Shown: positions 1-8,668 of the stretch, piece after piece
Layout of the letters: the number at the start of each line of letters is the position of its first letter
Position numbering within the stretch: position 1 is the stretch's first letter
DNA from: Candidatus Fermentibacter sp.
Lineage (GTDB): Bacteria > Fermentibacterota > Fermentibacteria > Fermentibacterales > Fermentibacteraceae
NCBI GenBank assembly: GCA_030373045.1
Contig: JAUCPW010000060.1
Coordinates: 1 to 64,000, forward strand
DNA: 64,000 nt
Direction: 5' to 3'
The notes under the pieces: generated by a model
The model's input: the letters and a program-made list of their open reading frames with translations, nothing else
What the model was told of the DNA's origin: nothing
The model's database searches: none
Made by a program: the position numbers and the translations under genes

Positions 1-56
<56 letters not shown>

Positions 57-68
57 TCGCATCGCGGA

Positions 69-629
69 CTATGTGATCAGGAGACCCTTGTCCATCATCT
101 GCAGGGGATCGAAGGTGGCGAAATCGGCCTGGTGGATCAGCACGGTCTCGATCCTCTTGGGCGCCCCCTCACCCTCCTTCGCGTGGCAGGCGATCATGTT
201 GATGATCTCGGGGGGCAGGCCGGCCCTGCCCGCCACTATCGAACCCGAGACGGGATGCCGCAGACAGGCGCCGTTCCGGCTCTTCCTGATCGTTCCGTCG
301 ACGCGCTCGTACTCGAGCAGCTTGCCCACGTCGTGCAGGAGACCGCCGACGATCAGCCAGTCCGTGTTTATCGAGTAGGGCAGCTGCATCTCGCCCTTCA
401 TCGCCTCCGCGAGCGCGAGGGCGCCTTCGGTGACGGCCCGGGTGTGCTGGATCAGATTGATCCCGTGGCTGTTGGCCAGGAGCGTGAAGGGGATCTGCTC
501 GAGGTCGTCGGGCGACCACCCGCCGCCCGTGGCCGCGTCGACCCAGACATCCACGGCCGCCCTGCGGAGCCCGGGATCGGTGATCCTGTCGAGCTGCCTG
601 CTGAACAGGGATTCGACCTTGTTCCTCAC
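69..629 (-). CDS. HD-domain phosphohydrolase
   Basis: A 186-aa protein of the HD metal-dependent phosphohydrolase superfamily. The metal-ligand pattern is visible: H62 (in QHTRAV), the HD pair H99-D100 (GLLHDVGK), H125 (RHPVSG), H149 (ACHAKEG) and D169 (HQADF). The start chosen is GTG at 629, which overlaps the TGA of the upstream isocitrate dehydrogenase gene as GTGA. Longer same-frame starts would read through that gene and give an arginine-rich, non-protein-like N-terminus. Translational coupling with icd is likely. The substrate is unknown; small stand-alone HD proteins hydrolyse nucleotides or cyclic nucleotides, and nothing here decides between them. Confidence 0.85.
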   Translation of the reverse strand: MRNKVESLFSRQLDRITDPGLRRAAVDVWVDAATGGGWSPDDLEQIPFTLLANSHGINLIQHTRAVTEGALALAEAMKGEMQLPYSINTDWLIVGGLLHDVGKLLEYERVDGTIRKSRNGACLRHPVSGSIVAGRAGLPPEIINMIACHAKEGEGAPKRIETVLIHQADFATFDPLQMMDKGLLIT

Positions 630-1828
630 TTGTCGACCCTCCCGAGAGCCTCCACGACAGCATCGCCCATCCCCGGAGTGCTCGCGGCGCCCTGTGAGAG
701 AACCTCCGGGCAGCCCCGCAGCTTGAGCATGTCGTAGGTCTTCACCCTGCCTTCGGAGATGACCATCTTGACGGCGTTCATGATCCTGCCGGCCCTGGCG
801 TTGTCGCCGAGGTGCTCGAGCATCATGCACGCGGACAGTATCATCGCGATGGGATTCACGATGGATTCAGGATAGTCGGCGTACTTCGGGGCCGAACCGT
901 GCGTGGGCTCGAACACTGCGACCTTCTCGCCGATGTTGGCGCTGCAGGCGAAGCCCAGCCCGCCCGTGAGCCCGGCGAAGCCGTCCGACACGATGTCGCC
1001 GAACATGTTGCCGGAAACGATCACCCTGTAGTCCTCCGGGTTCTTCGTCAGCCACATCGTCATGGCGTCGATGTTCACGTCGGACACCCTGATGCCGGGG
1101 TACTCCGCCTTCGCCATGTCCTGGGCGACCTTGAGCATCATGCCGGAGGTCTCGCGTATCACGTTGGGCTTCTCGCACACGTAGACCGTATCGATGCTCC
1201 TGGCCCTGGCGTACTCGAAGGCCTCGCGGACGATCCTCGAGGTGTACTTCCTGGTGAATATCCTGGTGGAGACGGCGAGCTCGGGCCTCGGGCACCAGGC
1301 GAAGTTGGCCCTGAACTTGGGGTGCGTCATCAGAGCGTCGTAGACCTGGTCGGGGGGGTTTGTCCATTCCACTCCGCCATAGAGGCCTTCCGTGTTCTGC
1401 CTGAAGATCATCGTGTCGATCGCGGGCTCCTCGATGGTACCGCCGGGGCCGCGCCTGACGAAGTTGAGAGGATTGCCGATGAAGGAGCGGCAGGGCCGCT
1501 TGCAGATGTCCAGGCCGAAGTGCTGCCTCATGGAGACGATCGGGCTGTAGTAGACGCAGCCCTGGTCCCTGAGGGCGGGAGACAGCTCGGCATCCGCAGC
1601 CGACTTGGGCTTGGACGTGATGGCACCGAAGAGGGCCACCGGATGCTTCTCGAGGAGCTCTATCGTCCTGTCCGGCAGTGCGTTGCCCTCGGCCTTCCAG
1701 AACTCCCAGCCTATGTCCCCGTGGACGTAGTCGGCCTCGAAGCCGGAGGCGTCGAGCACCTTGAGCGCCTCCTTCATCACTGCCCTGCCGATGCCGTCCC
1801 CGGGCATCACCGTGATGGTGTGTCTCAT
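626..1828 (-). CDS. icd: isocitrate dehydrogenase, NADP type (isocitrate/isopropylmalate dehydrogenase family)
   Basis: A 400-aa beta-decarboxylating dehydrogenase expected to convert isocitrate to 2-oxoglutarate in the cytoplasm. It opens with the family's MPGDGIG motif, has an arginine-rich substrate loop (around LDICKRPCRSF, residues 106-116) and the metal-binding segment GNMFGDIVSDGFAG with D278 and D282. Cofactor choice is readable: residues 315-316 of THGSAPKYAD are Lys-Tyr, the pair that selects NADP in Escherichia coli Icd, rather than the Asp-Ile typical of NAD enzymes. Length fits the roughly 400-residue bacterial type. Homoisocitrate or 3-isopropylmalate activity cannot be excluded from sequence alone, but the loop and length favour isocitrate. 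The stop overlaps the downstream HD gene start. Confidence 0.85.
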   Translation of the reverse strand: MRHTITVMPGDGIGRAVMKEALKVLDASGFEADYVHGDIGWEFWKAEGNALPDRTIELLEKHPVALFGAITSKPKSAADAELSPALRDQGCVYYSPIVSMRQHFGLDICKRPCRSFIGNPLNFVRRGPGGTIEEPAIDTMIFRQNTEGLYGGVEWTNPPDQVYDALMTHPKFRANFAWCPRPELAVSTRIFTRKYTSRIVREAFEYARARSIDTVYVCEKPNVIRETSGMMLKVAQDMAKAEYPGIRVSDVNIDAMTMWLTKNPEDYRVIVSGNMFGDIVSDGFAGLTGGLGFACSANIGEKVAVFEPTHGSAPKYADYPESIVNPIAMILSACMMLEHLGDNARAGRIMNAVKMVISEGRVKTYDMLKLRGCPEVLSQGAASTPGMGDAVVEALGRVDK

Positions 1829-1883
1829 ATCACTGCCTTTCTTGAGGTTTACGGGCCACAGGCCCGGCCGCGCCCTCTAACAT

Positions 1884-1900
1884 ACCGGATTGCATCCGGT
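1884..1900. repeat. short perfect inverted repeat between tricorn and icd genes
   Basis: ACCGGAT and ATCCGGT form a perfect 7-bp stem with a 3-base loop. It lies just past the stop codon of the tricorn protease gene as that gene is read (minus strand), within an 80-base spacer before icd. No T-run follows on either strand, so it is not a canonical intrinsic terminator. It could be a processing hairpin, a weak attenuator or chance. Confidence 0.35.
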
Positions 1901-1907
1901 GCCGCCC

Positions 1908-4900
1908 TCACATACCGGCAAGGATGGCCCGCACGGCCTCCTCGAGCTGTCTGTCGAGATTGGCGGCTGCATCCCCCGGCATGTCGGCAACCGGGATGTC
2001 GGGCTCCACCCCGAGGTTCTCGAGGTTGTCGCCCGAGAGTGTGAACCAGCCGCTCGAAGGGATCCGGAAGCCCGTACCATCGACCAGATCGACGTCGACG
2101 GTGCCGATTACGCCGCCGAACGTGCCTGCGCCGACAACGGGGCCCAGGCCGAGTTCCTTCCACGCCGCAGGGAAGATCTCGGCGTCGGAGAAGCAGGTCT
2201 CGTCGATCAGGAGTGCGAGGGATCCCTGCCATACCCCCAGGGGCTGGAGGGACTCGAGGCCGCCTCTCGATCTCGAAACCAGGTAGGAGGGCCTTGCGAG
2301 CATCTTCAGTATCTCGTCGTGGGTGCTGCCGCCTCCGTTGCCCCTGATGTCCACGACCATCCCGTCGCGGCCGAGCCCCTCGGCATGGAGGTCCGCCAGG
2401 AAGCCGGCGACGGATTCGTCATCCATCGAGGGGATGTGCAGATAGCCGACCCTGCCTCCAGAGAGGCGGTCGACGATGCGCCTGTTCCTCTCAAGACGCG
2501 CCTCGTACACGAGGCCGCCCAGCGCCCAGCGGGTGACGGGCTCGACGATCACGGTGTCCGGGCCGCCTGCCTTCCGGACCTCGACTGAGACCTCTTCTCC
2601 GGCAGTGCCCGACAGGGCGCGGTAGAGGTTCAGGCCCGGCCCGACCGGGATGCCGTCGATGCTCAGGATCACGTCGCCCGGGACGAGACGGGCCGGATCG
2701 GCGTCTGCCGGGCTCCAGGGGATCACGCTGTCGATCCTGATCCCCTCGCCCGTCCAGGAAGGATCCGGGATTATCCCGAGTTCCCCGGAATCCATCGAGG
2801 AATCCCACTCCCAGGGGCCGTAGATCCCGAGGTGCGAGGCGGACAGCTCGCCGAGCATGCGGTTCACGACGTCGTTGAACTCGGGGTTGGAAAGACATGC
2901 GGCCGCCCTGTCGCGATAGGCCGTGCGCAGGCTGTCCCAGTCGGTCCCGTGGAGGTCCGTGTCGTAGAAGCCGTCGCGCAGGAGGCGCCAGCATTCGTCG
3001 AACTTCTGGCGCTGGAGATCCCATACGGAGCCGGAGGTCCTGCACCTCCAGCCGAGGAAGCGCTCCGCGCCTCCGGACACGTCGACGCACTGCAGGCTGC
3101 CCCCGAGGCCGACGAAGTACGCGGTGTAGCCGTCCGATATCGAGATGCGGTACGGCTCGCATCCGCTGGAAGTGATCCTGTCGAGGTTCCCGCCCTTCCA
3201 GTCCACAGACCAGAGGTCGGAACCGCCCGACCGGTCGTAGCCCCTGAAGGCGAACCAGCGGCAGTCGGGCGACGCGCCGTAGAAGTCGTAGTAGCCCTGC
3301 ACCGTGCAGAGCGTCTCCGTGCGCCTCTGCAGGCCGTCGAGCTCGATCGAGACCGTCTCCACAGGCTCGTCGAGGAGTTCCTCACGCCTTTCCGGGTCGG
3401 CCTCCCAGTCCTCCCGCGTCAGCCAGAGCTGCCTCAGGGAGTAGTCGCCCCCGTCGGTCCTGCTTGCATAGACAAGCCTCCTGCCGTCGGAGCTCCAGGT
3501 CGGCTGGAAGTCGTCGTTGGAATGCCTGCTGACGTCCACGGGTTCGCCTCCCGCGGAGGGCACGATGAAGACGTCCTCGAGGTGCCCCTCCACGGGGGTG
3601 CTGAAGGCCAGCCATGCGCAGTCGGGGGACCACGAGACGTGGATGACGTCCCTGGCGGGGCAGACTTCCCAGTCCCTTCCTGTCGGGAGTTCCACGACCC
3701 GGATCGAGGCGTTCCTGTCCAGATAGGCCAGCATGGAGCCGTCGGGCGACCAGCGGGGCCCCAGTGCGGTGCCGCCGGGAACCGGGAGCACCCGGGAGGG
3801 CACCGGGCGGAAACCGGTGAAGAGGCTCTCGGCCAGCACCGGCCCCGCGATCTCCAGGTCGGACCTCCCGTCGCGCTCGACCGTGTATGCGAGCATCGTA
3901 CCGTCGGGGCTCCATGCGGGGGATCCCTCCCTGCCCGGGCTTTCCGTCAGCCTCCGGACATCCTCGATCCCTTCGGCGGCGAGCCTTCCGCAGAAGATCT
4001 CCCCCCCCGAACAGAGCGCGACCGTCCCGGAATCGCCGGTGAGGTCGTACGCATCGATGAAGGGCCCCGCCCATTGGTCGTAGAGGGGCGCCACCTGGAG
4101 GTCGGCTGCGCACTCGAGCGCGATCTCCACCGGTTCCCATGAGGGGAAGGAGGCCCTGAAGAGCCCGCCTGCGTATTCGAACAGCACGGTCGAGCCGTCG
4201 GCGGTGATCGAGGGGAAGGTCACATCTCCGGGAAGTCCCGTCAGCCTGCGTATGGAGCCGTCTCCGGCGAGCAGGTGGAGGTTGGCGGCTCCCGTGGAAT
4301 CCTCCATGACGAAGACCAGGCCGTCTCCGGCGGGGCTCCACATCGGCCACCGCTCGTCGATCGGACTGTCGAGGAGCCTGGTCCAGACACCGTCACCGGA
4401 CAGGAGCCAGACGTCCCTGGAGCCCGAACCGCTGTAATGCCTCCTCCACCAGGGGGTGACGCCGGTCACGACCGCGAGGCCCCGGGGGGTTCTCGCGACG
4501 TCGAGCAGCGAGGCGCGGATCACGGGAACGGGAGTGCCGCCCGAGAGAGGGACCGAATAGAGCCAGGACTCGAAACCCTCCCGGCTGGAGATGAAGTAGA
4601 CGCTGTCGCCGGAGGCGGACCAGCCCTCTGCCTCGTCCAGGCCCCCGTGCCAGGTCAGCCGCACGGCCTCGCCCCCTCCGGCCGGCATGGCGTAGACATC
4701 GCCGCCTCCCGTACGGTCGCTGGTGAAGGCGAGGGTCGACCCGTCCGGCGAGTAGCACGGCAGGCTCTCGAAGGACCCGCAGGGCGTGAGATCGCGCATC
4801 AGGCCACCCGAGGAGGAGACCTCCCAGAGGTCGCCCCGGTAGCTTACGACGACCCGCGAACCGTCGGGCGAGACGGCGGGGGTCCGGGGGTCGGTCACGG

Positions 4901-4931
4901 ACATGGCGATGGCCGAGAGGAGAAGGATCAT
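1908..4931 (-). CDS. tricorn protease homologue (propeller - PDZ - S41 serine peptidase)
   Basis: A 1007-aa relative of tricorn protease. The N-terminal half is WD40/PD40-type beta-propeller, with blades marked by repeated SPDG-like turns (AVSPDGSRV, CYSPDGSTL, WSPDGTMLAY, RWSPDGSMLAY). The C-terminal half holds a C1-like helical segment, a PDZ domain (around GDVILSIDGIPVG) and an S41 core. Residues matching the tricorn catalytic set are present: the Ser-His pair at about 699-700 (SASHLG) and nucleophile Ser915 with Asp916 (CFSDAE); a Glu lies in the LENLGVEPDI segment. The ATG at 4931 was chosen because it overlaps the upstream methyltransferase stop as ATGA and starts a short hydrophobic leader (MILLLSAIAMS), so export is possible. 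Likely role: degradation of peptides. Confidence 0.93.
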   Translation of the reverse strand: MILLLSAIAMSVTDPRTPAVSPDGSRVVVSYRGDLWEVSSSGGLMRDLTPCGSFESLPCYSPDGSTLAFTSDRTGGGDVYAMPAGGGEAVRLTWHGGLDEAEGWSASGDSVYFISSREGFESWLYSVPLSGGTPVPVIRASLLDVARTPRGLAVVTGVTPWWRRHYSGSGSRDVWLLSGDGVWTRLLDSPIDERWPMWSPAGDGLVFVMEDSTGAANLHLLAGDGSIRRLTGLPGDVTFPSITADGSTVLFEYAGGLFRASFPSWEPVEIALECAADLQVAPLYDQWAGPFIDAYDLTGDSGTVALCSGGEIFCGRLAAEGIEDVRRLTESPGREGSPAWSPDGTMLAYTVERDGRSDLEIAGPVLAESLFTGFRPVPSRVLPVPGGTALGPRWSPDGSMLAYLDRNASIRVVELPTGRDWEVCPARDVIHVSWSPDCAWLAFSTPVEGHLEDVFIVPSAGGEPVDVSRHSNDDFQPTWSSDGRRLVYASRTDGGDYSLRQLWLTREDWEADPERREELLDEPVETVSIELDGLQRRTETLCTVQGYYDFYGASPDCRWFAFRGYDRSGGSDLWSVDWKGGNLDRITSSGCEPYRISISDGYTAYFVGLGGSLQCVDVSGGAERFLGWRCRTSGSVWDLQRQKFDECWRLLRDGFYDTDLHGTDWDSLRTAYRDRAAACLSNPEFNDVVNRMLGELSASHLGIYGPWEWDSSMDSGELGIIPDPSWTGEGIRIDSVIPWSPADADPARLVPGDVILSIDGIPVGPGLNLYRALSGTAGEEVSVEVRKAGGPDTVIVEPVTRWALGGLVYEARLERNRRIVDRLSGGRVGYLHIPSMDDESVAGFLADLHAEGLGRDGMVVDIRGNGGGSTHDEILKMLARPSYLVSRSRGGLESLQPLGVWQGSLALLIDETCFSDAEIFPAAWKELGLGPVVGAGTFGGVIGTVDVDLVDGTGFRIPSSGWFTLSGDNLENLGVEPDIPVADMPGDAAANLDRQLEEAVRAILAGM

Positions 4932-5686
4932 ACCCGGTCCTTTCGGGATGCGAGCGTGAGCATCCTGGGGGATCCGCACGGATCGAAGGGCGAACAGTCG
5001 TAGTCGCCCCAGAGTTCGACGGTCTCGAGGCCTGCACGGGCCAGCTCCTCCGAGAGCAGACCCGGCGGTATCAGGGCGAGTTCGAGATCGAGTTCGGAGA
5101 CGTGCCGGTCTCCGGAGTCGTACCTCATGTGGAAGCTGATCGAGCCCGCGCTCCGCCTGACGGTCTCCGAAAGCCTCAGCCTGAGCCTGCCGTCATGGAA
5201 GTCGTATCGCTCTGCGTCGGTATCCTCGGGCCTCCGCGAGAAGCCGGGGCAGGTTTCCAGGAGGAGCCGGCCGCCCCTGTCCAGAAGCCTCCCGGCCTCG
5301 GAGAGGAGCGCGATCCGCTCGTCCGGGCCGGGGAGGCAGTGCAGGCCGTTGTAGGGGAATGTCACGAGTCTGAAGGATCCGTCGCGGAAGGGCATCTCCT
5401 GCCCCAGCGCCATGACCCGGGAGGCCCTGGAGGCATCGGCCCTGCGCCATCTCCCGAGCATCCCGGCCGAAGGCTCGAGAGCCACCGTCCGGTGGGGCGG
5501 CAGGTAGAGCGATCCCGCCAGCCGTCCGCAGCCTGCGCCGATCTCGAGGGCGTCTCCCCTGAAGCGGTTGCGCATCTCGGCATAGAACCGGAGTTCGAGA
5601 GCGTCGACGGGGAACACGGTTCCCTCCTCGGCGTCGAAGTACGGGGCGTACTCGTCCCACAGCCGGGAGTCGAAGCCGCGGCCCAT
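4928..5686 (-). CDS. class I SAM-dependent methyltransferase
   Basis: A 252-aa Rossmann-fold methyltransferase. The glycine-rich SAM motif I is DALEIGAGCGRLAG (about residues 45-58), followed by an acidic motif II (VALEPSAGML) and a motif with aromatic residues at TFPYNGLHCL. The family is that of small-molecule methyltransferases (Methyltransf_11/25 type); the substrate cannot be read from sequence. The gene sits between an M23 peptidase and the tricorn protease gene, starts 4 bases after the M23 stop and overlaps the tricorn start, so all three are probably co-transcribed. Confidence 0.85.
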   Translation of the reverse strand: MGRGFDSRLWDEYAPYFDAEEGTVFPVDALELRFYAEMRNRFRGDALEIGAGCGRLAGSLYLPPHRTVALEPSAGMLGRWRRADASRASRVMALGQEMPFRDGSFRLVTFPYNGLHCLPGPDERIALLSEAGRLLDRGGRLLLETCPGFSRRPEDTDAERYDFHDGRLRLRLSETVRRSAGSISFHMRYDSGDRHVSELDLELALIPPGLLSEELARAGLETVELWGDYDCSPFDPCGSPRMLTLASRKDRV

Positions 5687-5690
5687 CCCG

Positions 5691-6596
5691 TCAGAACACC
5701 GACTGCCTGGCGCCGGTGCGGATGATGAAGTCGTCAGGGTCTATCTGGACGCCGTCGCAGAGGACCTCGTAATGGAGGTGCGGGCCGACCGCCCTCCCGG
5801 TCATGCCCATTCTCGACAGCAGGTCGCCCCTCCGGACCGACTGCCCCACCGTGACGCACACGGACGAGCAGTGGGCGAACCTCGTGGAGATCCTCGCGGT
5901 GTGCCGTACGATGACCTCGAGGCCGTAGCCCGATGTCCATCCGCAGAAGGTCACCACACCGTCGGCCGGGGCGTAGATCGGCGTGCCTGTTCCCTCGGCG
6001 ATGTCGATGCCCTGGTGCCTTCGCACGGCACCCGTGAACGGGTCTATGCGCGACCCGAAGTCGCTGACGTAGTATCCCTCGGCCGGCCAGATGGAGGGGA
6101 TCCGCCTCAGCTGCTCGGTTATCTCGAGGAAGTGGGCCGCCAGTGAGTCGTAGGCTTCGAGCTCGGCTTCGGCCAGGCGTTCCGCGAGGACCAGCCTGAG
6201 GTCGATGTCGTCGATGTACATGAAGAGTTCCTGCTCGGATTCGGGGTCGGAAAGGGCGGAACCGGGGAGAAGGGACGAGAAGTCCATGTTGAGGCCCGCG
6301 CCGGCGAGCATGATCCGCTCCTCCCTCTCGGCGATGTCGACCAGACGCGCCGAGAGTTCGTCGACCCGCTCGCTGAGCTGGTAGATCTCCCCTTCGAGAA
6401 CGGCCTCGTCACGTCCCGCCCCGGTGAGACCGTGCCTCATACCCGCGGCCCGCCCGAGCATGAAGGCCGCCCCGATGAGGCCCGAGATGGCCAGCGAGAC
6501 GAACAGTCCGGCCAGCTGGAGCCTCAGCCTGGTGAGGACGACCGGGCGCCCCCTTCCGGAGCGCCACGGGACCCAGTGGATCGTGCCTAGGCGCAT
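5691..6596 (-). CDS. membrane-anchored M23 (LytM-type) metallopeptidase
   Basis: A 301-aa protein with one N-terminal membrane segment (about residues 28-48), a heptad-rich coiled-coil stretch (about 66-95 and 125-165) and a C-terminal LytM/M23 domain. The zinc and catalytic residues are present: H194 and D198 (HQGID), H242 (FAHCS), and H273/H275 (GPHLHYE). These enzymes cleave peptidoglycan cross-links, or regulate amidases when degenerate; the complete residue set suggests an active enzyme. The coiled-coil plus LytM layout resembles cell-division or shape factors of the EnvC/DipM kind. The gene begins 16 bases after the sigma factor stop. Confidence 0.9.
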   Translation of the reverse strand: MRLGTIHWVPWRSGRGRPVVLTRLRLQLAGLFVSLAISGLIGAAFMLGRAAGMRHGLTGAGRDEAVLEGEIYQLSERVDELSARLVDIAEREERIMLAGAGLNMDFSSLLPGSALSDPESEQELFMYIDDIDLRLVLAERLAEAELEAYDSLAAHFLEITEQLRRIPSIWPAEGYYVSDFGSRIDPFTGAVRRHQGIDIAEGTGTPIYAPADGVVTFCGWTSGYGLEVIVRHTARISTRFAHCSSVCVTVGQSVRRGDLLSRMGMTGRAVGPHLHYEVLCDGVQIDPDDFIIRTGARQSVF

Positions 6597-6612
6597 CGGG
6601 CCGCCGGACGGA

Positions 6613-7455
6613 TCAGCCCAGGAACAGGAGCAGGGTGTTGCCGTCGGCCGATTCGTACAGCTTGCTGATCGCCCTGTTCTTGAGCTGCCTCACCCTCTCG
6701 CGGCTGATGCCCATGGTGCGGCCTATCTCGGCGAGAGTGTGCCTGCGGTCGGTGCCTATGCCGAAGAAGAGGCAGATGATGGTCTTCTCACGGTGGTCGA
6801 GGATCTCGAGCATCAGGTCGACGCTCTTCTTCATGGCCTCGTGGACGACGGCCTCGTCGGGAGAGATCTGGTTGTCGCTCGCGATCATCTCCTGGAAGGT
6901 CTTGTCGCTGCCCTCGTATACGGGGCTGTCGAGCGAGAGGTGGGTGCTGTGGATGGACATCATGCCCTCCACCTCCTCGCGGGAGACGTCGAGCTCCCTG
7001 GCGATCTCGTCGGTGGTGGGGTCGCGGCCGAGCGTGTGGCCGAGCTCGCGCGTGGCGCGGCCCATCTTGTAGAGCTCGCCCACCCTGTTCAGGGGGAGCC
7101 TGACGATCCTCGACTGTTCGGCGAGGGCCTGCAGTATGGCCTGCCTGATCCACCACACGGCATAGGTGATGAACCTGCAGCCCTTCGTCTCGTCGAAGCC
7201 CTTGGCGGCCCTTATCAGGCCTACGTTGCCCTCGTTGATCAGATCCTCCAGCGCCACGCCCTGGTTGGCGTACTGCTTGGCGATGCTGACCACGAAACGC
7301 AGGTTGGCCTCGGTGAGGAGGTTGAGCGCGGCCTGCTCGCCGGCGCGGATCCTCCTGGCCAGATCGGCCTCCTGCTCGGAGGTCAGGGTCTCCTTGCACC
7401 CGATTTCACGGAGATAGAGTTCGAGGGATCTGCCCTCGGTCCTCCTCGTAGCCAA
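6613..7455 (-). CDS. rpoD: primary-like RNA polymerase sigma-70 factor without region 1.1
   Basis: A 280-aa group 1/2 sigma factor. It has region 1.2 (SLELYLREIG), region 2 with KGFDETKGCRFITYAVWW (about 85-102, the core- and -10-binding part), region 3, and region 4 with the helix-turn-helix TLAEIGRTMGISRERVRQ. Region 1.1 and the long non-conserved insert of proteobacterial RpoD are absent; the length matches the short primary sigma factors of Bacteroidetes and Chlorobi. A TTG start at 7455 is inferred, because upstream residues in this frame are proline/glycine-rich and unlike any sigma factor, and a GGGCGG stretch lies just upstream. It may be the housekeeping sigma; a stationary-phase sigma is the alternative. 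Confidence 0.88.
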   Translation of the reverse strand: MATRRTEGRSLELYLREIGCKETLTSEQEADLARRIRAGEQAALNLLTEANLRFVVSIAKQYANQGVALEDLINEGNVGLIRAAKGFDETKGCRFITYAVWWIRQAILQALAEQSRIVRLPLNRVGELYKMGRATRELGHTLGRDPTTDEIARELDVSREEVEGMMSIHSTHLSLDSPVYEGSDKTFQEMIASDNQISPDEAVVHEAMKKSVDLMLEILDHREKTIICLFFGIGTDRRHTLAEIGRTMGISRERVRQLKNRAISKLYESADGNTLLLFLG

Positions 7456-7522
7456 GTGACACCGCCCTTCCGAAAACCCGTTCCATTCATTCGGCGTATA
7501 ACCCCGGGACGCTCCGCCGGTT

Positions 7523-7534
7523 CCCCCCGGGGGG
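7523..7534. repeat. 12-bp perfect palindrome in the divergent sigma/methyltransferase spacer
   Basis: Six C residues followed by six G residues make a perfect palindrome, flanked by further GC-rich partly symmetric sequence. It lies in the 277-base gap between the divergent sigma-factor and methyltransferase genes, inside the probable leader of the sigma gene. It could be an operator or simply GC-rich chance. Apart from this and a weak promoter candidate, I see nothing else in the gap. Confidence 0.25.
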
Positions 7535-7572
7535 AGCCCGGCGGGCGGGGCATGCCTTTCGTGCGATCCGGC

Positions 7573-7601
7573 AACATCCGTCAAGCCCGCCGCCGTGTCA
7601 A
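7573..7601 (-). promoter_or_regulatory. candidate promoter for the sigma factor operon
   Basis: On the minus strand a perfect -35 TTGACA (7596-7601) is followed after 17 bases by GATGTT (7573-7578), a poor -10. If used, transcription would start near 7566 and give a leader of about 110 bases before the TTG start codon. The -10 matches the consensus at only three positions, so this is a weak call. Confidence 0.3.
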
Positions 7602-7732
7602 TACCGGAGCCCTTAGTGTTGCACGGCATACGATTGTGACCACCCCAGGCGTTCCCGACCCATGAGTGTCAACCATTCCGGGCGTGCCGTCAAGGGTTGA
7701 CCGCAGCCTTCCTGCACGACACGTTGCGGGCT

Positions 7733-8668
7733 ATGGAACCGAACCTGCTGGAGCGCGAGGAGACGTGCTGCATGCTGTGCGGATCGGCGGAACGCACGAT
7801 CCTCAGCGTCCAGGACACGTGGCCGGTGGCGAGGTGTACCGTGTGCGGGCTCGTATACCTCTCCGAGAGGCCGAGCGAGTCGGCACTCGCGGAACTGTAC
7901 GGGAGCGAGTACTACAGCGCGGGAACGACAGGCTACAGGGACTATGTCGACACCTTCGAGCGCCATGCCGACGTGTTCGGGAGACTGTTCGCCAGGCGCG
8001 AGTCGGACCTCCGCAGGCACGTGACGACCGGGCGCAGGCTCCTCGAGGTGGGATGCGCGCACGGATTCCTCCTCGACTATCTCCGGGGCCGCGGCTGGGA
8101 TGTGGAGGGCGTCGAGGTGAGCCCCCTGTCGTCATCATTCGCCCGCGAACGTTTCGGCCTCCGCGTCCACACGGGCACCGTCGAGAGAGCCCCCCTCCCC
8201 CGCGGCTCGTACGACGCGGTGCTCCTCCTCGATGTCCTCGAACACCTCCACAGGCCCTTCGACACGCTCTCGCGCATCGCAGGACTGCTCGTACCCGGAG
8301 GAACGCTGGTGGTGCAGTGCCCCTGGGAGCTGACCCACTGGGAGGAGGCGCTGCAGGCCGTCCTCAGAGGCATGAGGACCGGCGGCATAAGACCGGATTC
8401 GATTCCGGCCCACCTCTACTTCTTCGGCCCCAGGACGCTCGAGGCGGTGCTCTCGAAGGGGGGCTTCCGTGTCACCGCCAGGCAGTCCGGCAACTACGGG
8501 GAGATCCGCGGCAGGGTCTCGCCCCCCGCGGTGCGAACCGGATCGCCGCTCGAACAGGCCTTCAGATTCGCATACTTCCGCCTCGGGGTCAGGAGGATCC
8601 TCTACCGGGCGTCGGCCGCCGCGGGCCTCGGCAACGGCCTGATTAGATACGCGACGCCCCTCTCGTGA
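7733..8668 (+). CDS. zinc-ribbon class I SAM-dependent methyltransferase (surface-glycan type)
   Basis: A 311-aa methyltransferase with an N-terminal zinc-binding region (C13-x2-C16 and C35-x2-C38), then a Rossmann domain with motif I LLEVGCAHGFLLDYL and motif post-I around VEGVEVS. The layout is that of Methyltransf_23 proteins found in polysaccharide and heptose gene clusters, and the two following genes (nucleotidyltransferase-like, gmhA) support that setting. The ATG at 7733 is preferred; a TTG at 7697 would add 12 residues. Its TGA overlaps the next ATG (TGATG), so the three plus-strand genes form an operon. Confidence 0.82.
   Translation: MEPNLLEREETCCMLCGSAERTILSVQDTWPVARCTVCGLVYLSERPSESALAELYGSEYYSAGTTGYRDYVDTFERHADVFGRLFARRESDLRRHVTTGRRLLEVGCAHGFLLDYLRGRGWDVEGVEVSPLSSSFARERFGLRVHTGTVERAPLPRGSYDAVLLLDVLEHLHRPFDTLSRIAGLLVPGGTLVVQCPWELTHWEEALQAVLRGMRTGGIRPDSIPAHLYFFGPRTLEAVLSKGGFRVTARQSGNYGEIRGRVSPPAVRTGSPLEQAFRFAYFRLGVRRILYRASAAAGLGNGLIRYATPLS

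Noticed and set aside
1884-1900. Intrinsic terminator after the tricorn gene
   Set aside because: The 7-bp hairpin has no following T-run on either strand, so it was listed only as an inverted repeat.
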